DNA from: Photobacterium chitinilyticum
GTDB lineage: Bacteria > Pseudomonadota > Gammaproteobacteria > Enterobacterales > Vibrionaceae
Direction: 5' to 3'
Assembly (NCBI RefSeq): GCF_004104355.1
Contig: NZ_RJLM01000005.1
Location: 62,001 to 126,000 of the forward strand
DNA: 64,000 bases
Under the pieces are notes generated by a model. The model was not told the DNA's origin. It saw only the letters and a list, made by a program, of their open reading frames with translations, and ran no database searches. Positions 41,301 through 50,191 of this stretch are shown here, piece by piece (the stretch's first letter is position 1; the number at the start of each line of letters is the position of its first letter). Both the position numbers and the translations under genes were made by a program.

Positions 41301-42563
41301 GCTATTTCTGACATTGGTGGGGCCGAGTTCTACCGTATGAATAGCCGTGGTGAACTACGTCACTGGGTCTTTAATACTGACGGGACAGGGAGGTATTTTA
41401 GAAACGGTTACCCGGATGACCTATTTACCTGGGAAATAAATTCAGATGGCATTGTCGCTATTGATTATGGAAATAACGCCTTAGATTATTTTGCCTATGT
41501 CAGTAAGGATAATACCCGAATTAGCTTCAAGCTATATAGTGAGTGGACAGAAGAAGGGCAAGATCTTAAAGACATTTGGTCATCCGGTTTTACATTTAAT
41601 CGACCAGAAGATTTTACCGTTCGTAGCTGCAAGGTTAATCTATCTAGTGCAACAATGGATGACTTTACCAATGCAATTCAATCATGCGGTGGCCATTATG
41701 TAGTCACAGAGGAAGATGCAGCTGAAATCGTCAATACCAAGTTCGTACGTGTTCGTGGTGCCGGCGATACCCGTGCTTATCGGTTTAACAATGATAATTC
41801 AGTGGATTATTATCGGGCAGGCGAAAGTCGTGTCGATGATACGCGAAGCTGGGAGCGCACCGATGAGGGATATCTTAAAGTTATTTGGGATAGCTCAAAT
41901 CCGGCGGAGTACATGCTATTGGCCAACCTGTTGTACTCAGACGACCAAAGTAGTTTCATTATCTATGATGTGTACCAAGAAGATGGGCAGTGGATAAAAG
42001 ATGTATGGAGCATTGTTTTCCGTGAATACGAAGGCAAGGAGATCACCGAATGTAATGAAGGGAATAGTCCCTGGAACAGCGAGCTCGACCAACCTGCCGC
42101 CTACAATCGTATTGCTGACTATTATGAAGCCGTTGATAACTGTCGGGTAAGGACTGACGATCAAGTCTTGACGTTTACTGAAGATATGCTGGTCGGCAAT
42201 AATGACAAGTCATCAACTTGGGCACTGCTCTACACTGAAGGTACGGATGAACAAGGCGCGCCCGTTTATGTGGAGGAAGAGCGGATACGCTTTGATCCTA
42301 ATAACAAAGGAGCTTTCGTGGATGCCGAAGACGGGGAGTTTGGTTTTGACTGGCAGATTGATGATGGCCGCTTGCTTCTGTCGATCACCCATCAAGACTA
42401 TGTGGGATCCACTGAAAATCTGTCAATTGTAGAATCAGATGGTGAGTACTTCTCCGTCAAAACATTCTGGATTGATACATCTGGTGAGTGGGCTAACCCT
42501 GCTCCCGCAGAAGGCGAGGGTGAGGTGTCGAGCCTTTTATTTAAACAAGTCAGTAAAGAATAA
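38304..42563 (+). CDS. Large surface lipoprotein with thrombospondin-type-3-like calcium repeats
   Basis: A 1,419-residue lipoprotein. The signal peptide ends in the lipobox LMLAGC (Cys about residue 22). A Thr/Pro-rich spacer comes next, then a domain seen in many marine lipoproteins (VTAIDGYLNKATVWLDLDKD, residues 47-220). Residues about 264-405 are six Asp-rich 23-residue repeats (ADKFPEDATEWADTDGDNYG) of thrombospondin-3/calcium-binding type. The last 1,000 residues contain at least three related beta-rich modules separated by Cys-bounded linkers. It is probably exposed at the outer membrane, binding calcium. ATG 38304 or 38307 starts after AAGGA. A hairpin follows the gene. No enzyme motif is recognised. 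Confidence 0.75.
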   Translation: MMKRHPLAIAVGLGTLLMLAGCDDDNSSNTAVDTPQPTPHPQTTMSVTAIDGYLNKATVWLDLDKDYQLDANEPNVKSGEKGFAELDVSGIENPEQYPIVVKAIIGETIDEDNPGVTVNKDFIMSAPAGSDVVSPLTTMVDMKIRSEGIPAEQAVTEVASMLGIDADLISGDYGDNNPQINTVAVKLVQQSAKSIVSAGILPNSENVLSEDNIANTLADVLAKGDEVGTVLKSDRGDEVSDDYDFERIVSESIVVDSDSDKDGVADSDDKFPNESTEWADADGDTYGDNLADKFPEDATEWADTDGDNYGDNIADKFPEDATEWADTDGDNYGDNIADKFPEDATEWADTDGDNYGDNIADKFPEDATEWADSDGDNYGDNFADKFPEDSTEWFDSDNDNVGDNSDDYPDNAEKSVADITNTAHKTGPVMIHWLSDVREVNTSTVTVVEAFNNGDIRTSESMTYTMAGSNRYFGKEAEVDVLHPNGDFSRSLVWEYDFNQDGLVSFKGKALDRGRRTLQGETFWRYSDEASAQPGGDNGEAPRYFDDLDLAAQIDARDLTGVDIIQSITVTSEMVDTTETITKSVKQYPLNGFDFEAEEYLPDYQYQTVATYNSGLLASYEEWRDWSADGTANASFQLTVNEGLDYTFAYQRPIWANPHGTDFEEYSQYTYVQGKNGELGPQWYELNRQVNWQDGLKTVVQSGKRYLLDETEGRHRKRTNDANPDGMLFSRYQTEIREVSAAETVETSRWAMFAIDDSYFGQDRENFTVLANDMGQDYKIFQRLDNGIWLGHRFAEWGSQNIVDLAGQVEDLRAQNYELAQITSAELPSLSNYDGKILTSSFRIDENGQPVTWHFITNNSVITGNEDGRYQLLDITLTDNGMKEGWLVNDNGSGSVVISVPFTDKPWDWYNAYWRMMVEIDTFNTIEGNTYSWTSWLGEFYLDQAQANARAIELGIGVKEYAVCTEGDTGWDEVNDVPAGSPSYQDFVASATNCQYETVAISDIGGAEFYRMNSRGELRHWVFNTDGTGRYFRNGYPDDLFTWEINSDGIVAIDYGNNALDYFAYVSKDNTRISFKLYSEWTEEGQDLKDIWSSGFTFNRPEDFTVRSCKVNLSSATMDDFTNAIQSCGGHYVVTEEDAAEIVNTKFVRVRGAGDTRAYRFNNDNSVDYYRAGESRVDDTRSWERTDEGYLKVIWDSSNPAEYMLLANLLYSDDQSSFIIYDVYQEDGQWIKDVWSIVFREYEGKEITECNEGNSPWNSELDQPAAYNRIADYYEAVDNCRVRTDDQVLTFTEDMLVGNNDKSSTWALLYTEGTDEQGAPVYVEEERIRFDPNNKGAFVDAEDGEFGFDWQIDDGRLLLSITHQDYVGSTENLSIVESDGEYFSVKTFWIDTSGEWANPAPAEGEGEVSSLLFKQVSKE
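39092..39508 (+). repeat. Six tandem 69-bp units (thrombospondin-3-like)
   Basis: The landmark TTCCC(C) recurs at about 39113, 39182, 39251, 39320, 39389 and 39458, exactly 69 bases apart. The four central units are nearly identical in DNA; the outer two are diverged. Each encodes 23 residues ending in DxDGDxxGDN, a calcium-binding loop pattern. Near identity suggests recent duplication and possible copy-number variation. Confidence 0.9.
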
Positions 42564-42583
42564 TCACTTGAATGCTAGCTAGC

Positions 42584-42619
42584 CTATCCCTCTATGATCT
42601 TGTGATGATAGGGGGATAG
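42584..42619 (+). terminator. Hairpin after the large lipoprotein gene
   Basis: CTATCCCTCTAT pairs with ATAGGGGGATAG (one G-U), loop extended by ATC/GAT around TTGT, followed by a T-rich stretch. It starts 21 bases after the stop. The remaining bases to 42872 hold no supported gene. Confidence 0.6.
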
Positions 42620-42872
42620 CTATTTTATTGCACAATTCTTTATCACCCCCTTGAACGTCATTGTTTATACAAGATAACCAGCAATACGTGGCGTCAATCG
42701 ACGGCATGCAGTAATCATTAGTACCTAAGATTATTTTTGATAATGAAAATCATATTATTGTTATTAAATGGAGAGTGTTTCGTGAGTTCTGTCGTGGTGG
42801 TAGCGGTAATAAAGGTGAAGCGACGGCTTCACCTTTTATGTGTTATGACGTGAGTATACGGAGATAGGGAAG

Positions 42873-43187
42873 TTAGCTGTGTTTTCCCCAGTCTCTTGTG
42901 ATAAACCAGTTGGTTGGCCAAGATATAAAATCATCTGGTGTAAACTCATCGGCTAAAAATTCCATATCTACTACACGCTCAGGAAGCAAAGATAGAATAT
43001 GGTGTCTTTGGTCGCTTTCGAAATCCCATAGATGGTAACGATCGGACTGATTATGTGCCAGTCGCCTCGGACCAAAGTCCATCGGTGCGCAGGTTTTGGT
43101 CAGTTTTTTACCGTCCTCTTTGGAAAGATAGGTTAGCCGGATCTTCTTCTTACTTTGAATAGCATCAACAAAATTATTCTGATACAT
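42873..43187 (-). CDS. Small WYL-like domain protein
   Basis: A 104-residue stand-alone protein that resembles the WYL/transcriptional-regulator ligand domain: IQSKKKIRLTYLSKEDGKKL, then CAPMDFGPRRLA, YHLWDFESDQRHHILSLLPERVVDM and FTPDDFISWP. WYL domains usually follow a helix-turn-helix and bind nucleic acid or ligands; none is attached here. AGGAG lies 9 bases before the ATG. It is one of several short minus-strand genes. The role is unknown. Confidence 0.6.
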   Translation of the reverse strand: MYQNNFVDAIQSKKKIRLTYLSKEDGKKLTKTCAPMDFGPRRLAHNQSDRYHLWDFESDQRHHILSLLPERVVDMEFLADEFTPDDFISWPTNWFITRDWGKHS

Positions 43188-43330
43188 AGTTAAATACTCC
43201 TAACCATATGTGCCACTTAGGGCATATCCTAGAAGAACTCTGTACAAAAAACTGAGAGAATACTCTAAAAAATGTTAAGGCTATTAAAATCGGGATTAAT
43301 TGCTGAAGTTTTGCTGGTTTTGATCATTGG

Positions 43331-43360
43331 CGAATCGTCGCTTTAGCTGGCGACGATTCG
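43331..43360 (-). terminator. Hairpin downstream of a minus-strand gene
   Basis: CGAATCGTCGC and GCGACGATTCG form a perfect 11-bp stem with an 8-base loop, placed eight bases after the stop of the minus-strand gene ending at 43369. No T tract follows in the minus direction, so termination is inferred. Confidence 0.6.
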
Positions 43361-43368
43361 GTACACTG

Positions 43369-43731
43369 TTAATGACGCATAATTTTAGAGTTGGTTCTCT
43401 CTGGGTGTTTCATAAGGTGTGTGTGACGGTTTGTTGCTGTTTGCGCCATATCATCGAGAATCCTGCCCAAATCAGAGGTGTGTAAGCACTCTACGACACT
43501 AGGCTCACACTTCAAATTGACGCCTAGCTCATAGTGGCAGTTTCTTTCTGGATAGAAATCAATATCGCTTTCTCTAAATTTTTTGGTGTCGGTGATTTCG
43601 TTGAACATAGACGCAACGGTGTAACAGAATGCGTTGTAAACATCATTGGTATTTCTAGCGGTACTGATTTTATGACGAAAATCAGGAGTATATGTTTTTT
43701 CCAACTTGGAATATGAAATGTGCGAGGACAT
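43369..43731 (-). CDS. Hypothetical protein, 120 aa
   Basis: A 120-residue probably cytosolic protein with no signal or membrane segment. It has several Cys and His residues (YPERNCHYELGVNLKCEPSV, VECLHTSDLG) and a helical C-terminus. AGGAGG lies 8 bases before the ATG, a strong site, so it is likely expressed. It is followed by a perfect hairpin. I recognise no family. Confidence 0.6.
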   Translation of the reverse strand: MSSHISYSKLEKTYTPDFRHKISTARNTNDVYNAFCYTVASMFNEITDTKKFRESDIDFYPERNCHYELGVNLKCEPSVVECLHTSDLGRILDDMAQTATNRHTHLMKHPERTNSKIMRH

Positions 43732-43796
43732 CTTTCTTTCCTCCTTTGGTTCTTGCGTTAAGCTACTTTTTAACTATAGGTCGGTAGTACCTCGAG

Positions 43797-44507
43797 TCAA
43801 TCTGAGCACCAGCGTGCTTTAATCACTTTTGCGATAGTTTTCCCCCAGAACTGATAAATTTCAGGACCAGGGTGAAAGCCGTCGACAGCCATCTGTTCCG
43901 GTTTTAAGCGGAAGTTGATGTCAATTAGTTCACAGTCGCTCTGTGTTGCTGTCCAGCGCGCAAGTTGGCGGTTGAATACTTTGGCTTTGCTGCCAAGGTA
44001 CCAACGTAAAGGGTGGGGCAAGGCGGGAAATTTTTCCATCGGGGGAATTTTAGTCAGTATGATCTGCTGGGTAGAAAAATGATGGCGAATTTGGGCGACG
44101 AGTGCTTGCTGTTGTCGTATCCACCTTATCGAGCTCAGAGGCTTGGTAACATCATTGACACCTAGAGAAATGACAACAATATCATAATCTTGCTTTGGGT
44201 GATGAGCGAGGCTGAAACGAGTTTCTTTTGTGGTTGAGCCTGACTTGGCGTGCAGTTTCCATTCTAATTTAAAATGATTACATAACTCATTGACCAAGTG
44301 GCCAGATAAGGCTTGAGACTGATCCGCAGCCCCAACGCCAGCAGCTGCAGAATCGCCAATTAGTAAGATACGGAGCATTTTCCCATGACCAACACTACCG
44401 CAGCGAGGGCCGGAAGCTTCATCTAGTTTAGGCGTTATCCTGCGAACATAACGGCCCTGTGCGATGAATACGGGGGCCATGAGTAGTAGAACCAGGTTAT
44501 GGATCAT
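43797..44507 (-). CDS. SGNH/GDSL-type esterase
   Basis: A 236-residue SGNH hydrolase with block I ILLIGDSAAAGVGA (Ser nucleophile), block III VVISLGVNDVTKP (Asn) and block V VDGFHPGPEIY (Asp, His). The N-terminus has a hydrophobic segment (residues 3-17, HNLVLLLMAPVFIA) that could be a membrane anchor or signal. AGGAG lies 6 bases before the ATG. The family includes lysophospholipases and carbohydrate esterases; the substrate is unknown. It is alone on the minus strand, with the secreted protein gene upstream. Confidence 0.85.
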   Translation of the reverse strand: MIHNLVLLLMAPVFIAQGRYVRRITPKLDEASGPRCGSVGHGKMLRILLIGDSAAAGVGAADQSQALSGHLVNELCNHFKLEWKLHAKSGSTTKETRFSLAHHPKQDYDIVVISLGVNDVTKPLSSIRWIRQQQALVAQIRHHFSTQQIILTKIPPMEKFPALPHPLRWYLGSKAKVFNRQLARWTATQSDCELIDINFRLKPEQMAVDGFHPGPEIYQFWGKTIAKVIKARWCSD

Positions 44508-44717
44508 ACTTTTCTCCTACGAAGAAACCCAAGACGATGGTGGTTGAGTTGCTTAAGCATAGGATTAATTATTAGCCGGAGTCTTCCTGTTTTGCTATTT
44601 CAATCTTGAAAAGAGGCCAAAAACCATGAAAATATCTAAAACGTTGCTAAATCCAACTAGATTGTTTTCACGACTTTTGGCCATAAGTTACAGGGTCGCT
44701 AAATGCTGAAGTTTAAA

Positions 44718-46805
44718 TTATTTATTGGCTGCAGCTTGAGTCTCTCCGTGGATAACCCAAGGCTCGTCGGCAACCGTCAAGCTATCTTTATCCTGCCAAG
44801 TTGTACTGATTGTCGGAATGTTCGCTGCCGTTGGTAATGACAGTACTGACGCACCCGTCAAATTTAATCCTGAATTAGTACAGTCAGTTGCGCCCCCCGC
44901 TGCGGGTAAAAAGCGTTTATCGATGCCGGTTGCTTTAACCACATAGCGGTTGCCGTTCGTATCTGTATAGACTTCAGTACCATCAGCAATGCTGAATTGG
45001 GCATCCCATTGACCGTTAGTTTGTTCCCACGGTATACCATGCAGGTTGCCCGGACCATGATATTCCAGCATAACCTGGGTGTTATCGCTACTGGATTCAC
45101 CGTTTCTGTCGTTAGCTGTCTGGTGGGTGTAAATGAAGTTTATGGCTTTATCTAACTCATAGAAGCTCTGATCCGCTTGGTTTTGTAGCATCGTTAGTTG
45201 GCTCCAGCTATCAACACCCATTTCCCAGCGGTAGGTCACAAGAGTTTGACCGTTAAGATCATCCCAGCTAGTTACCGAGCTAGCATCAGAGCTCAGTACG
45301 AACTCGCCGCTAGATGTTCCCCAAAAATTCTGATCATTACTTAAATCAGAACGGGCGAAGTTTAGTTTCACTGGTTGCCCTGATAATTTTAGGGTCATAT
45401 CAGTTGGATCGATGGTATAGCTGATACCGGTTGAAGACGGATCTTCATAGGCTTGGGTAAAGGTCCAGTTAATAGCATCGTTTAAGCTGATGTTAGTTTG
45501 CGGGCAGCTTCCGTAACAAGTTAGACCAATCGAACCGCTGTTGAAGATGGAATCATTCGCGCGAACGGTTTCGCTGGTTGTATACGCAACTTTGTGACTA
45601 CCGCTGTTGTTGCCCAAATAGTTAACGTTTTGGCGTAATAAAGGAGACCAGAAATATGTATTTTGTGTGATGCCTGCATCGACACCATCCGGACTGCCTG
45701 AACCATTATCTGCTTGGAACTGACCAGTACTTTCAATCCAGTAAATGGTTGTGGAGCTGCTTCCGGTCCAGTATTCGAAGGACTCGCCATCATTCAGATT
45801 GCGCTGACCTTTTGTCTGGCGAACCAGCTTGCCAGGTGCTGTGACGACTGTGTAGTTAACACCATTATCATCAGTGATTGTTGTCGGAGGCGTATAACCA
45901 GGTTGGTGTTCTTCCTCCGTCCATAGTCCCCATTCGCCGATAAAACCGTGTTGGGGTTGGCCGTTTAGTGCAGAAATATACTTGATATTAAACCCTGCCT
46001 TAATATCGAGTAATGCACCCGTCGCAAGGTTAAACAGCGAATAACTATGTACATTTTCCCGAGGGTTGTTACGGCTTAAACATACTTCAGGGCTGCTGCC
46101 GACTTGTTTGAAATAGAAGTTATCGTTGTATGCAAGTTTATATTCAAGTGGTACTGGTGGGTTTTGGCTCCAGTCTATCCCTTGTGTCTTACCACGGCCG
46201 CTATTACCCTGAGCATCATCTATCTGTACGATTGCAGCCTGCTCAATGGTGTTACCTCCTTCCTGGAAGGTATTGATTAGGCTGATTACATTTTGACCAT
46301 TTTGGACGGTAATGTTTAAATCACCTTTGTCACCACCAGTCGCGTGCTTAAAAGTAAACTGAAGCTCACCGAAAGGGCTATTAGGGCCCGGTGCCGCAGA
46401 CACAGTGGTATTAATTATGTACTGGCCATCTTGTTCTTCAGAGTCCTGGAACCAGACTGTTACATCTTGCGGGCTATTGTTGTCTGCACGCTTGGAGCTA
46501 ACCACAACTTCTGAATAGGCGATCTTGCTTGCCGCTGCTTGTGAACTGGAGTCATCTTGTCGTTGTTCGCATTGAGCCGAATCGACCAGTGCTCGGTAAT
46601 CAGCATTGGCAAAGTGTTCAGCTCCGGTCGCCTTCATGATGCATAACAGCATGTTCGCCATATTGAGCGGTTCAGCAGCCTGTTCACCGACATAGCTGTC
46701 AGCAACTACGTTTGTGTAATCTGTTCCAGGATCACTGAAGTTTGCTGTGCCAGAGGCGGAGAAAAGGGCGCAGGTGACGGCTGCTGCTATAGATAACTTA
46801 TTCAT
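44718..46805 (-). CDS. Secreted protein of unknown function, 695 aa
   Basis: ATG 46805 gives a signal peptide (MNKLSIAAAVTCALFSASGTA) and has AAGGAC 6 bases upstream. The frame is open further upstream, but that stretch overlaps a small lipoprotein gene in another frame and is not signal-like. The mature protein is rich in Gly, Ser, Thr and Asn, with many beta-strand-like segments and scattered Cys (LTCYGSCPQTNISLND). It is probably exported and beta-rich. No catalytic motif or known domain is recognised. It is likely co-transcribed with the 47-residue lipoprotein just upstream; 22 bases separate them. Confidence 0.65.
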   Translation of the reverse strand: MNKLSIAAAVTCALFSASGTANFSDPGTDYTNVVADSYVGEQAAEPLNMANMLLCIMKATGAEHFANADYRALVDSAQCEQRQDDSSSQAAASKIAYSEVVVSSKRADNNSPQDVTVWFQDSEEQDGQYIINTTVSAAPGPNSPFGELQFTFKHATGGDKGDLNITVQNGQNVISLINTFQEGGNTIEQAAIVQIDDAQGNSGRGKTQGIDWSQNPPVPLEYKLAYNDNFYFKQVGSSPEVCLSRNNPRENVHSYSLFNLATGALLDIKAGFNIKYISALNGQPQHGFIGEWGLWTEEEHQPGYTPPTTITDDNGVNYTVVTAPGKLVRQTKGQRNLNDGESFEYWTGSSSTTIYWIESTGQFQADNGSGSPDGVDAGITQNTYFWSPLLRQNVNYLGNNSGSHKVAYTTSETVRANDSIFNSGSIGLTCYGSCPQTNISLNDAINWTFTQAYEDPSSTGISYTIDPTDMTLKLSGQPVKLNFARSDLSNDQNFWGTSSGEFVLSSDASSVTSWDDLNGQTLVTYRWEMGVDSWSQLTMLQNQADQSFYELDKAINFIYTHQTANDRNGESSSDNTQVMLEYHGPGNLHGIPWEQTNGQWDAQFSIADGTEVYTDTNGNRYVVKATGIDKRFLPAAGGATDCTNSGLNLTGASVLSLPTAANIPTISTTWQDKDSLTVADEPWVIHGETQAAANK

Positions 46806-46827
46806 ATCAAGTCCTTTTTTATTATTC

Positions 46828-46971
46828 TTAGTTAACGACACTGACTGTTGAGGGGGTGCTAATTCCGCTAACATCTTGGTTTGCATCATTACTACTACCG
46901 CCGCCGCTATTACAAGCAGTTAGGGCGAAACTTAAAGTTGCTAAACATAACAGGTGTTTTAATAACTTCAT
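46828..46971 (-). CDS. Small lipoprotein, 47 aa
   Basis: A minus-strand ORF from ATG 46971 to TAA 46828. It encodes a signal peptide with a good lipobox (MKLLKHLLCLATLSFALTAC, Cys at residue 20), then a short Gly/Ser/Asn/Thr-rich mature tail of about 27 residues. AAGGG lies 8 bases before the ATG. The mature peptide is too short to fold and may be a lipid-anchored tether or chaperone-like partner. The secreted 695-residue protein begins 22 bases downstream, suggesting a two-gene operon. Confidence 0.7.
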   Translation of the reverse strand: MKLLKHLLCLATLSFALTACNSGGGSSNDANQDVSGISTPSTVSVVN

Positions 46972-47004
46972 TTATATATCCCTTATAATACACGTCATGT
47001 ATTC

Positions 47005-47026
47005 GCTTGGTTTAATATAACCAAGC
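47005..47026. promoter_or_regulatory. Inverted repeat upstream of the small lipoprotein
   Basis: GCTTGGTT and AACCAAGC are perfect arms around TAATAT, 34-55 bases before the lipoprotein start. It could be an operator or a leader hairpin. Confidence 0.4.
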
Positions 47027-47929
47027 TAAAGTTTGTTTTAATAGTCTATTTTCTAATAGGAGAGTAATTGGCTTACTATTAAGCGATATGAACTCCATTG
47101 AGTTTATTTATTGTGGTTCCTCTTTATTATAATCACGATGAATAATAAAACCACAAAGAAGTGTTTCCTATATTTTTTATGTTGTACGGAGGTGCAATTG
47201 TTGCAATTTAATTGACGCTTTTTTGCTGTTTACCGAACTTATGCCGTCAGAGAAATGACGAATAAGCATGATTGATTATAATTGTGATATATTAGGTTAA
47301 TAACTCTACAAATAGAATTTCGTTAGTTTATATATCCACGATTATTGTTTTTCTTATTATCTTTCTGATTTATTAAAGATTTAATACGTATTTGAGGCCT
47401 TGTGAGTGTTTCTAAATTCTTAAGTTTGTCTTATAATAATTAAATCAATGTGATCTTGGTTCAATAAGTTGGATTATTATTGTAATGTTTTGTTTTCGGT
47501 AAAGTAGTGTATTTATTCTATGTTTGGTGTTGGCGAACATATGACTTTATCTATAATTTCATTATAGACGGTTACATTAATTTATTATCCTTGTATTCCA
47601 ATGATCTGGTGTTAATTGTGGTCATGTTTTAATCAATTGAACGTAAGATTATTAACGAAATATTCATCACTCTAATCTTTGGGATATTAGGTCCTCTTTG
47701 GTACGATATTTCCGTGCTTCGTTTAGTTAAGTAAAGCGATGATATTTTAATTGATGCTTCTGCTTGAAGTTATAAGAGATCATTGGTGTGAAGAAGATCT
47801 CTTGGTGTTGATTGTTCTTTGCGGTTCTGTAAGGGTTTCTGTGATATATGTTCGGTTAATCAATGAAATCATGTGCAATCATTAGACTGCATAATTATTT
47901 TTTGACGTATTAGAAGTAGTGGATGTAAC
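47027..47929. other. Long AT-rich intergenic region
   Basis: About 900 bases between divergent genes, markedly AT-rich, with no ORF I can support on either strand. It holds one further inverted repeat (47774-47803). It probably contains both promoters plus regulatory sequence or an unrecognised RNA. Confidence 0.5.
47774..47803. repeat. 8-bp inverted repeat upstream of a chemoreceptor
   Basis: AAGAGATC and GATCTCTT are perfect arms separated by 14 bases, about 130 bases before the chemoreceptor gene. An operator or RNA leader structure is possible. Confidence 0.4.
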
Positions 47930-49843
47930 GTGAACATATTATCAAGCTTTAAAGGCCGAATAATCTCGGTCGCTGTCTTACTGCTGATAGCTTCGTTAGC
48001 TATCTCAACCTTTCTTTCCTACCGCCAACTGTCAGGTTCTATCCTGAGGAATATTGATGAGTATTCAATGCTAAAAATTGATAGCTCGTCAGATAGGATC
48101 ACAGATTGGTTCCAAACTATCAAAGAAGGTGTAATCGCAACCGCACCTGATTTTGCTACAGATAGAAGTGATTTGCAGATCATGTTAATGGTAAAGCAGA
48201 TTGCGAATGTGTCCAAGGCCTCCGATTTTGTTGTGGGGTTTGAAGATGGTCGTTCCTACGGTGCCAAGAGTGGTATGCGTAGCTTGGCTTTATACGATCC
48301 TCGAGTTCGTAGCTGGTATAAGTCGGCTAAACAAAAACGTAGTACCGTCGTTACCGGGATCTATAAGGGAGCGTCTTCTGGAAAACTGATGGTCAGTATT
48401 GCAGAACCTTTTTTCTATGAAAATAAATTCCGCGGGGTTTTACTTGCTGATATTCAGCTGGGTTTGCTCGCCGATGTCGTTAATGAATCTCCATTTCCAG
48501 GAGCCATGACAGGATTGTATGATGATCAAGGAACAACCATCGCCTCTACTGGTGAAGTAGACGAACCCGGTAAAACTAAGCTGTCAGATTTTCCGGAGTT
48601 GGTTGAACTTGAGCGTCAGGTGTTGAGTAATGACGAGGGCATCTTTGATTACACCCTCGGTGGTGTTGAGAAAATCGCTTACTTTAAGAGTATTCCTCTT
48701 GATGAAAATAGTAGTTGGCATCTTCTTGTTGGTATTGATAAATCTGTTGCCCATGCTGAAGTGGATGAGGCGGTGAACACATCTTTGGTAACTGCAGGTG
48801 TACTTATTATCTTCGCGATTGTGATTATTCTGGTGGTCTTAAATCGCATCTACCGTCCAATCCTCGAGCTAAAGTCGACAATCGTCGAGCTTTCTCAAGG
48901 GAATGGCGATCTTACCCGACGTCTTGATGTGTATACCAATGATGACTTGGGGCAGATAGCGGAGGCAGTCAATACCTTTATTGGTAATCTGCAAGCGATG
49001 ATGCTGGAGGTATCCCAGTCGACCGAACATATTTCTGATGGGATAGCTCAGCTTAAAATACAAACAGAACTCAATAATAATGTATTAACAGCTCACTATT
49101 CAGAAACCGAACAGGTAGTGACTGCGGTCAATGAGATGAGCTCAACGGCAGAGAGTGTCTCACAGAGCGCTTCTCAATCCGCTTCATATACTCAGAGAAC
49201 CAGTGAGGAAGCCGAGCAGTCAAAGCGTGTCGTAGACGGTGCGGTAAGCAGTGTTGCGGCTCTGATTGATGAGGTTGACTCGATGGCATTGAACATCCAG
49301 GCCATGAACGACGACACTCAAAAAATAGGCTCTGTGCTTGGCGTGATTGGTGGAATCGCCGATCAGACAAACTTGCTGGCTCTAAATGCTGCTATCGAGG
49401 CTGCGCGTGCCGGTGAACATGGTCGTGGGTTTGCTGTAGTTGCTGACGAAGTGCGGGCGCTTGCAGCCAGAACCCAGCAGAGTACCTCTGAAATAAACGA
49501 GATGCTGACAAATTTACGTAATGGTGCCAGCTCAGTTGTTTCTGCTATGGATGTCACTAAAAACAGCTGTCAACAAACGGCGGATACCACGTCTAATGTA
49601 ACGGAAAGTCTGGATTCAATGGCGACTTCCGTTGTCGAGATCAACGATCTCGGTATCCAAATTGCCACAGCTGCCGAGCAGCAAAGCACTGTTACAGAGG
49701 AAATTAGTCGTAATATGATGGCCATTCAGGAAATGGTTAGTCAGTTAACGGATAACGGGGCGCAAACCATGGACAGTACGCATAACCTTGCTAGCAGCAA
49801 TGAACAGTTGGTTGCCATCGTTAAGCAATTTAAGCTCAAGTAA
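47930..49843 (+). CDS. Methyl-accepting chemotaxis protein with double-Cache sensor
   Basis: A 637-residue chemoreceptor starting with GTG. The first membrane segment (residues 9-30) is followed by a dCache_1-type periplasmic domain of about 250 residues ([56 protein letters not shown]). The second membrane segment (about 280-302), a HAMP domain ([20 protein letters not shown]) and the signalling hairpin [20 protein letters not shown] follow. The WY..A....... and Y......D pattern suggests an amino-acid or other small carboxylate ligand, but this is not proved. It ends with a terminator-like hairpin and is monocistronic. Confidence 0.92.
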   Translation: MNILSSFKGRIISVAVLLLIASLAISTFLSYRQLSGSILRNIDEYSMLKIDSSSDRITDWFQTIKEGVIATAPDFATDRSDLQIMLMVKQIANVSKASDFVVGFEDGRSYGAKSGMRSLALYDPRVRSWYKSAKQKRSTVVTGIYKGASSGKLMVSIAEPFFYENKFRGVLLADIQLGLLADVVNESPFPGAMTGLYDDQGTTIASTGEVDEPGKTKLSDFPELVELERQVLSNDEGIFDYTLGGVEKIAYFKSIPLDENSSWHLLVGIDKSVAHAEVDEAVNTSLVTAGVLIIFAIVIILVVLNRIYRPILELKSTIVELSQGNGDLTRRLDVYTNDDLGQIAEAVNTFIGNLQAMMLEVSQSTEHISDGIAQLKIQTELNNNVLTAHYSETEQVVTAVNEMSSTAESVSQSASQSASYTQRTSEEAEQSKRVVDGAVSSVAALIDEVDSMALNIQAMNDDTQKIGSVLGVIGGIADQTNLLALNAAIEAARAGEHGRGFAVVADEVRALAARTQQSTSEINEMLTNLRNGASSVVSAMDVTKNSCQQTADTTSNVTESLDSMATSVVEINDLGIQIATAAEQQSTVTEEISRNMMAIQEMVSQLTDNGAQTMDSTHNLASSNEQLVAIVKQFKLK

Positions 49844-49877
49844 TTGATTGTGTCATAAACTGGTAGTGATAAACCTT

Positions 49878-49899
49878 AGCCGTCACGCAAGTGGCGGCT
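49878..49899 (+). terminator. Hairpin after the chemoreceptor
   Basis: AGCCGTCAC pairs with GTGGCGGCT (one G-U) around GCAA, followed by CTTTG. It is a probable terminator with a short T run. Confidence 0.65.
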
Positions 49900-50191
49900 C
49901 TTTGTATCAAGAGTTGCTAAACCACATCAGCTCGGTCTCCGCCATGTAGCGCCAGTACTAACGGTAAGCGAACTGTGGGTGAGTGTTGAGGTGGTTGATG
50001 TATAGTAGGTTTGCTGCAAACCGTTGAAAGCCATTGCTTGGAAGGTTAGGTTGTCATGAGATGTCTGCTTGGCGTTAGTGCATGGGAATATTTCAATAGA
50101 AATCACAGTTATAGCCAAAAGATGAATATAGTGAATATGGTAATAAATTCATCCTTTGGCTCCCCGTTGTCGATATGTAGGTATTTGTTTC
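49900..50191. other. Intergenic region with a doubtful small ORF
   Basis: A minus-strand frame (50118-49927) codes 63 residues from a TTG start, with a hydrophobic N-terminus and a Ser/Thr-rich tail. No ribosome binding site supports it; a well-placed AAAGG precedes a different, 19-residue frame. I see no firm gene here. Confidence 0.35.

Noticed and set aside
49927-50118. Minus-strand 63-residue ORF with hydrophobic start and Ser/Thr-rich tail.
   Set aside because: TTG start without a ribosome binding site, low-complexity tail, and no recognised family; a better site precedes a different frame.
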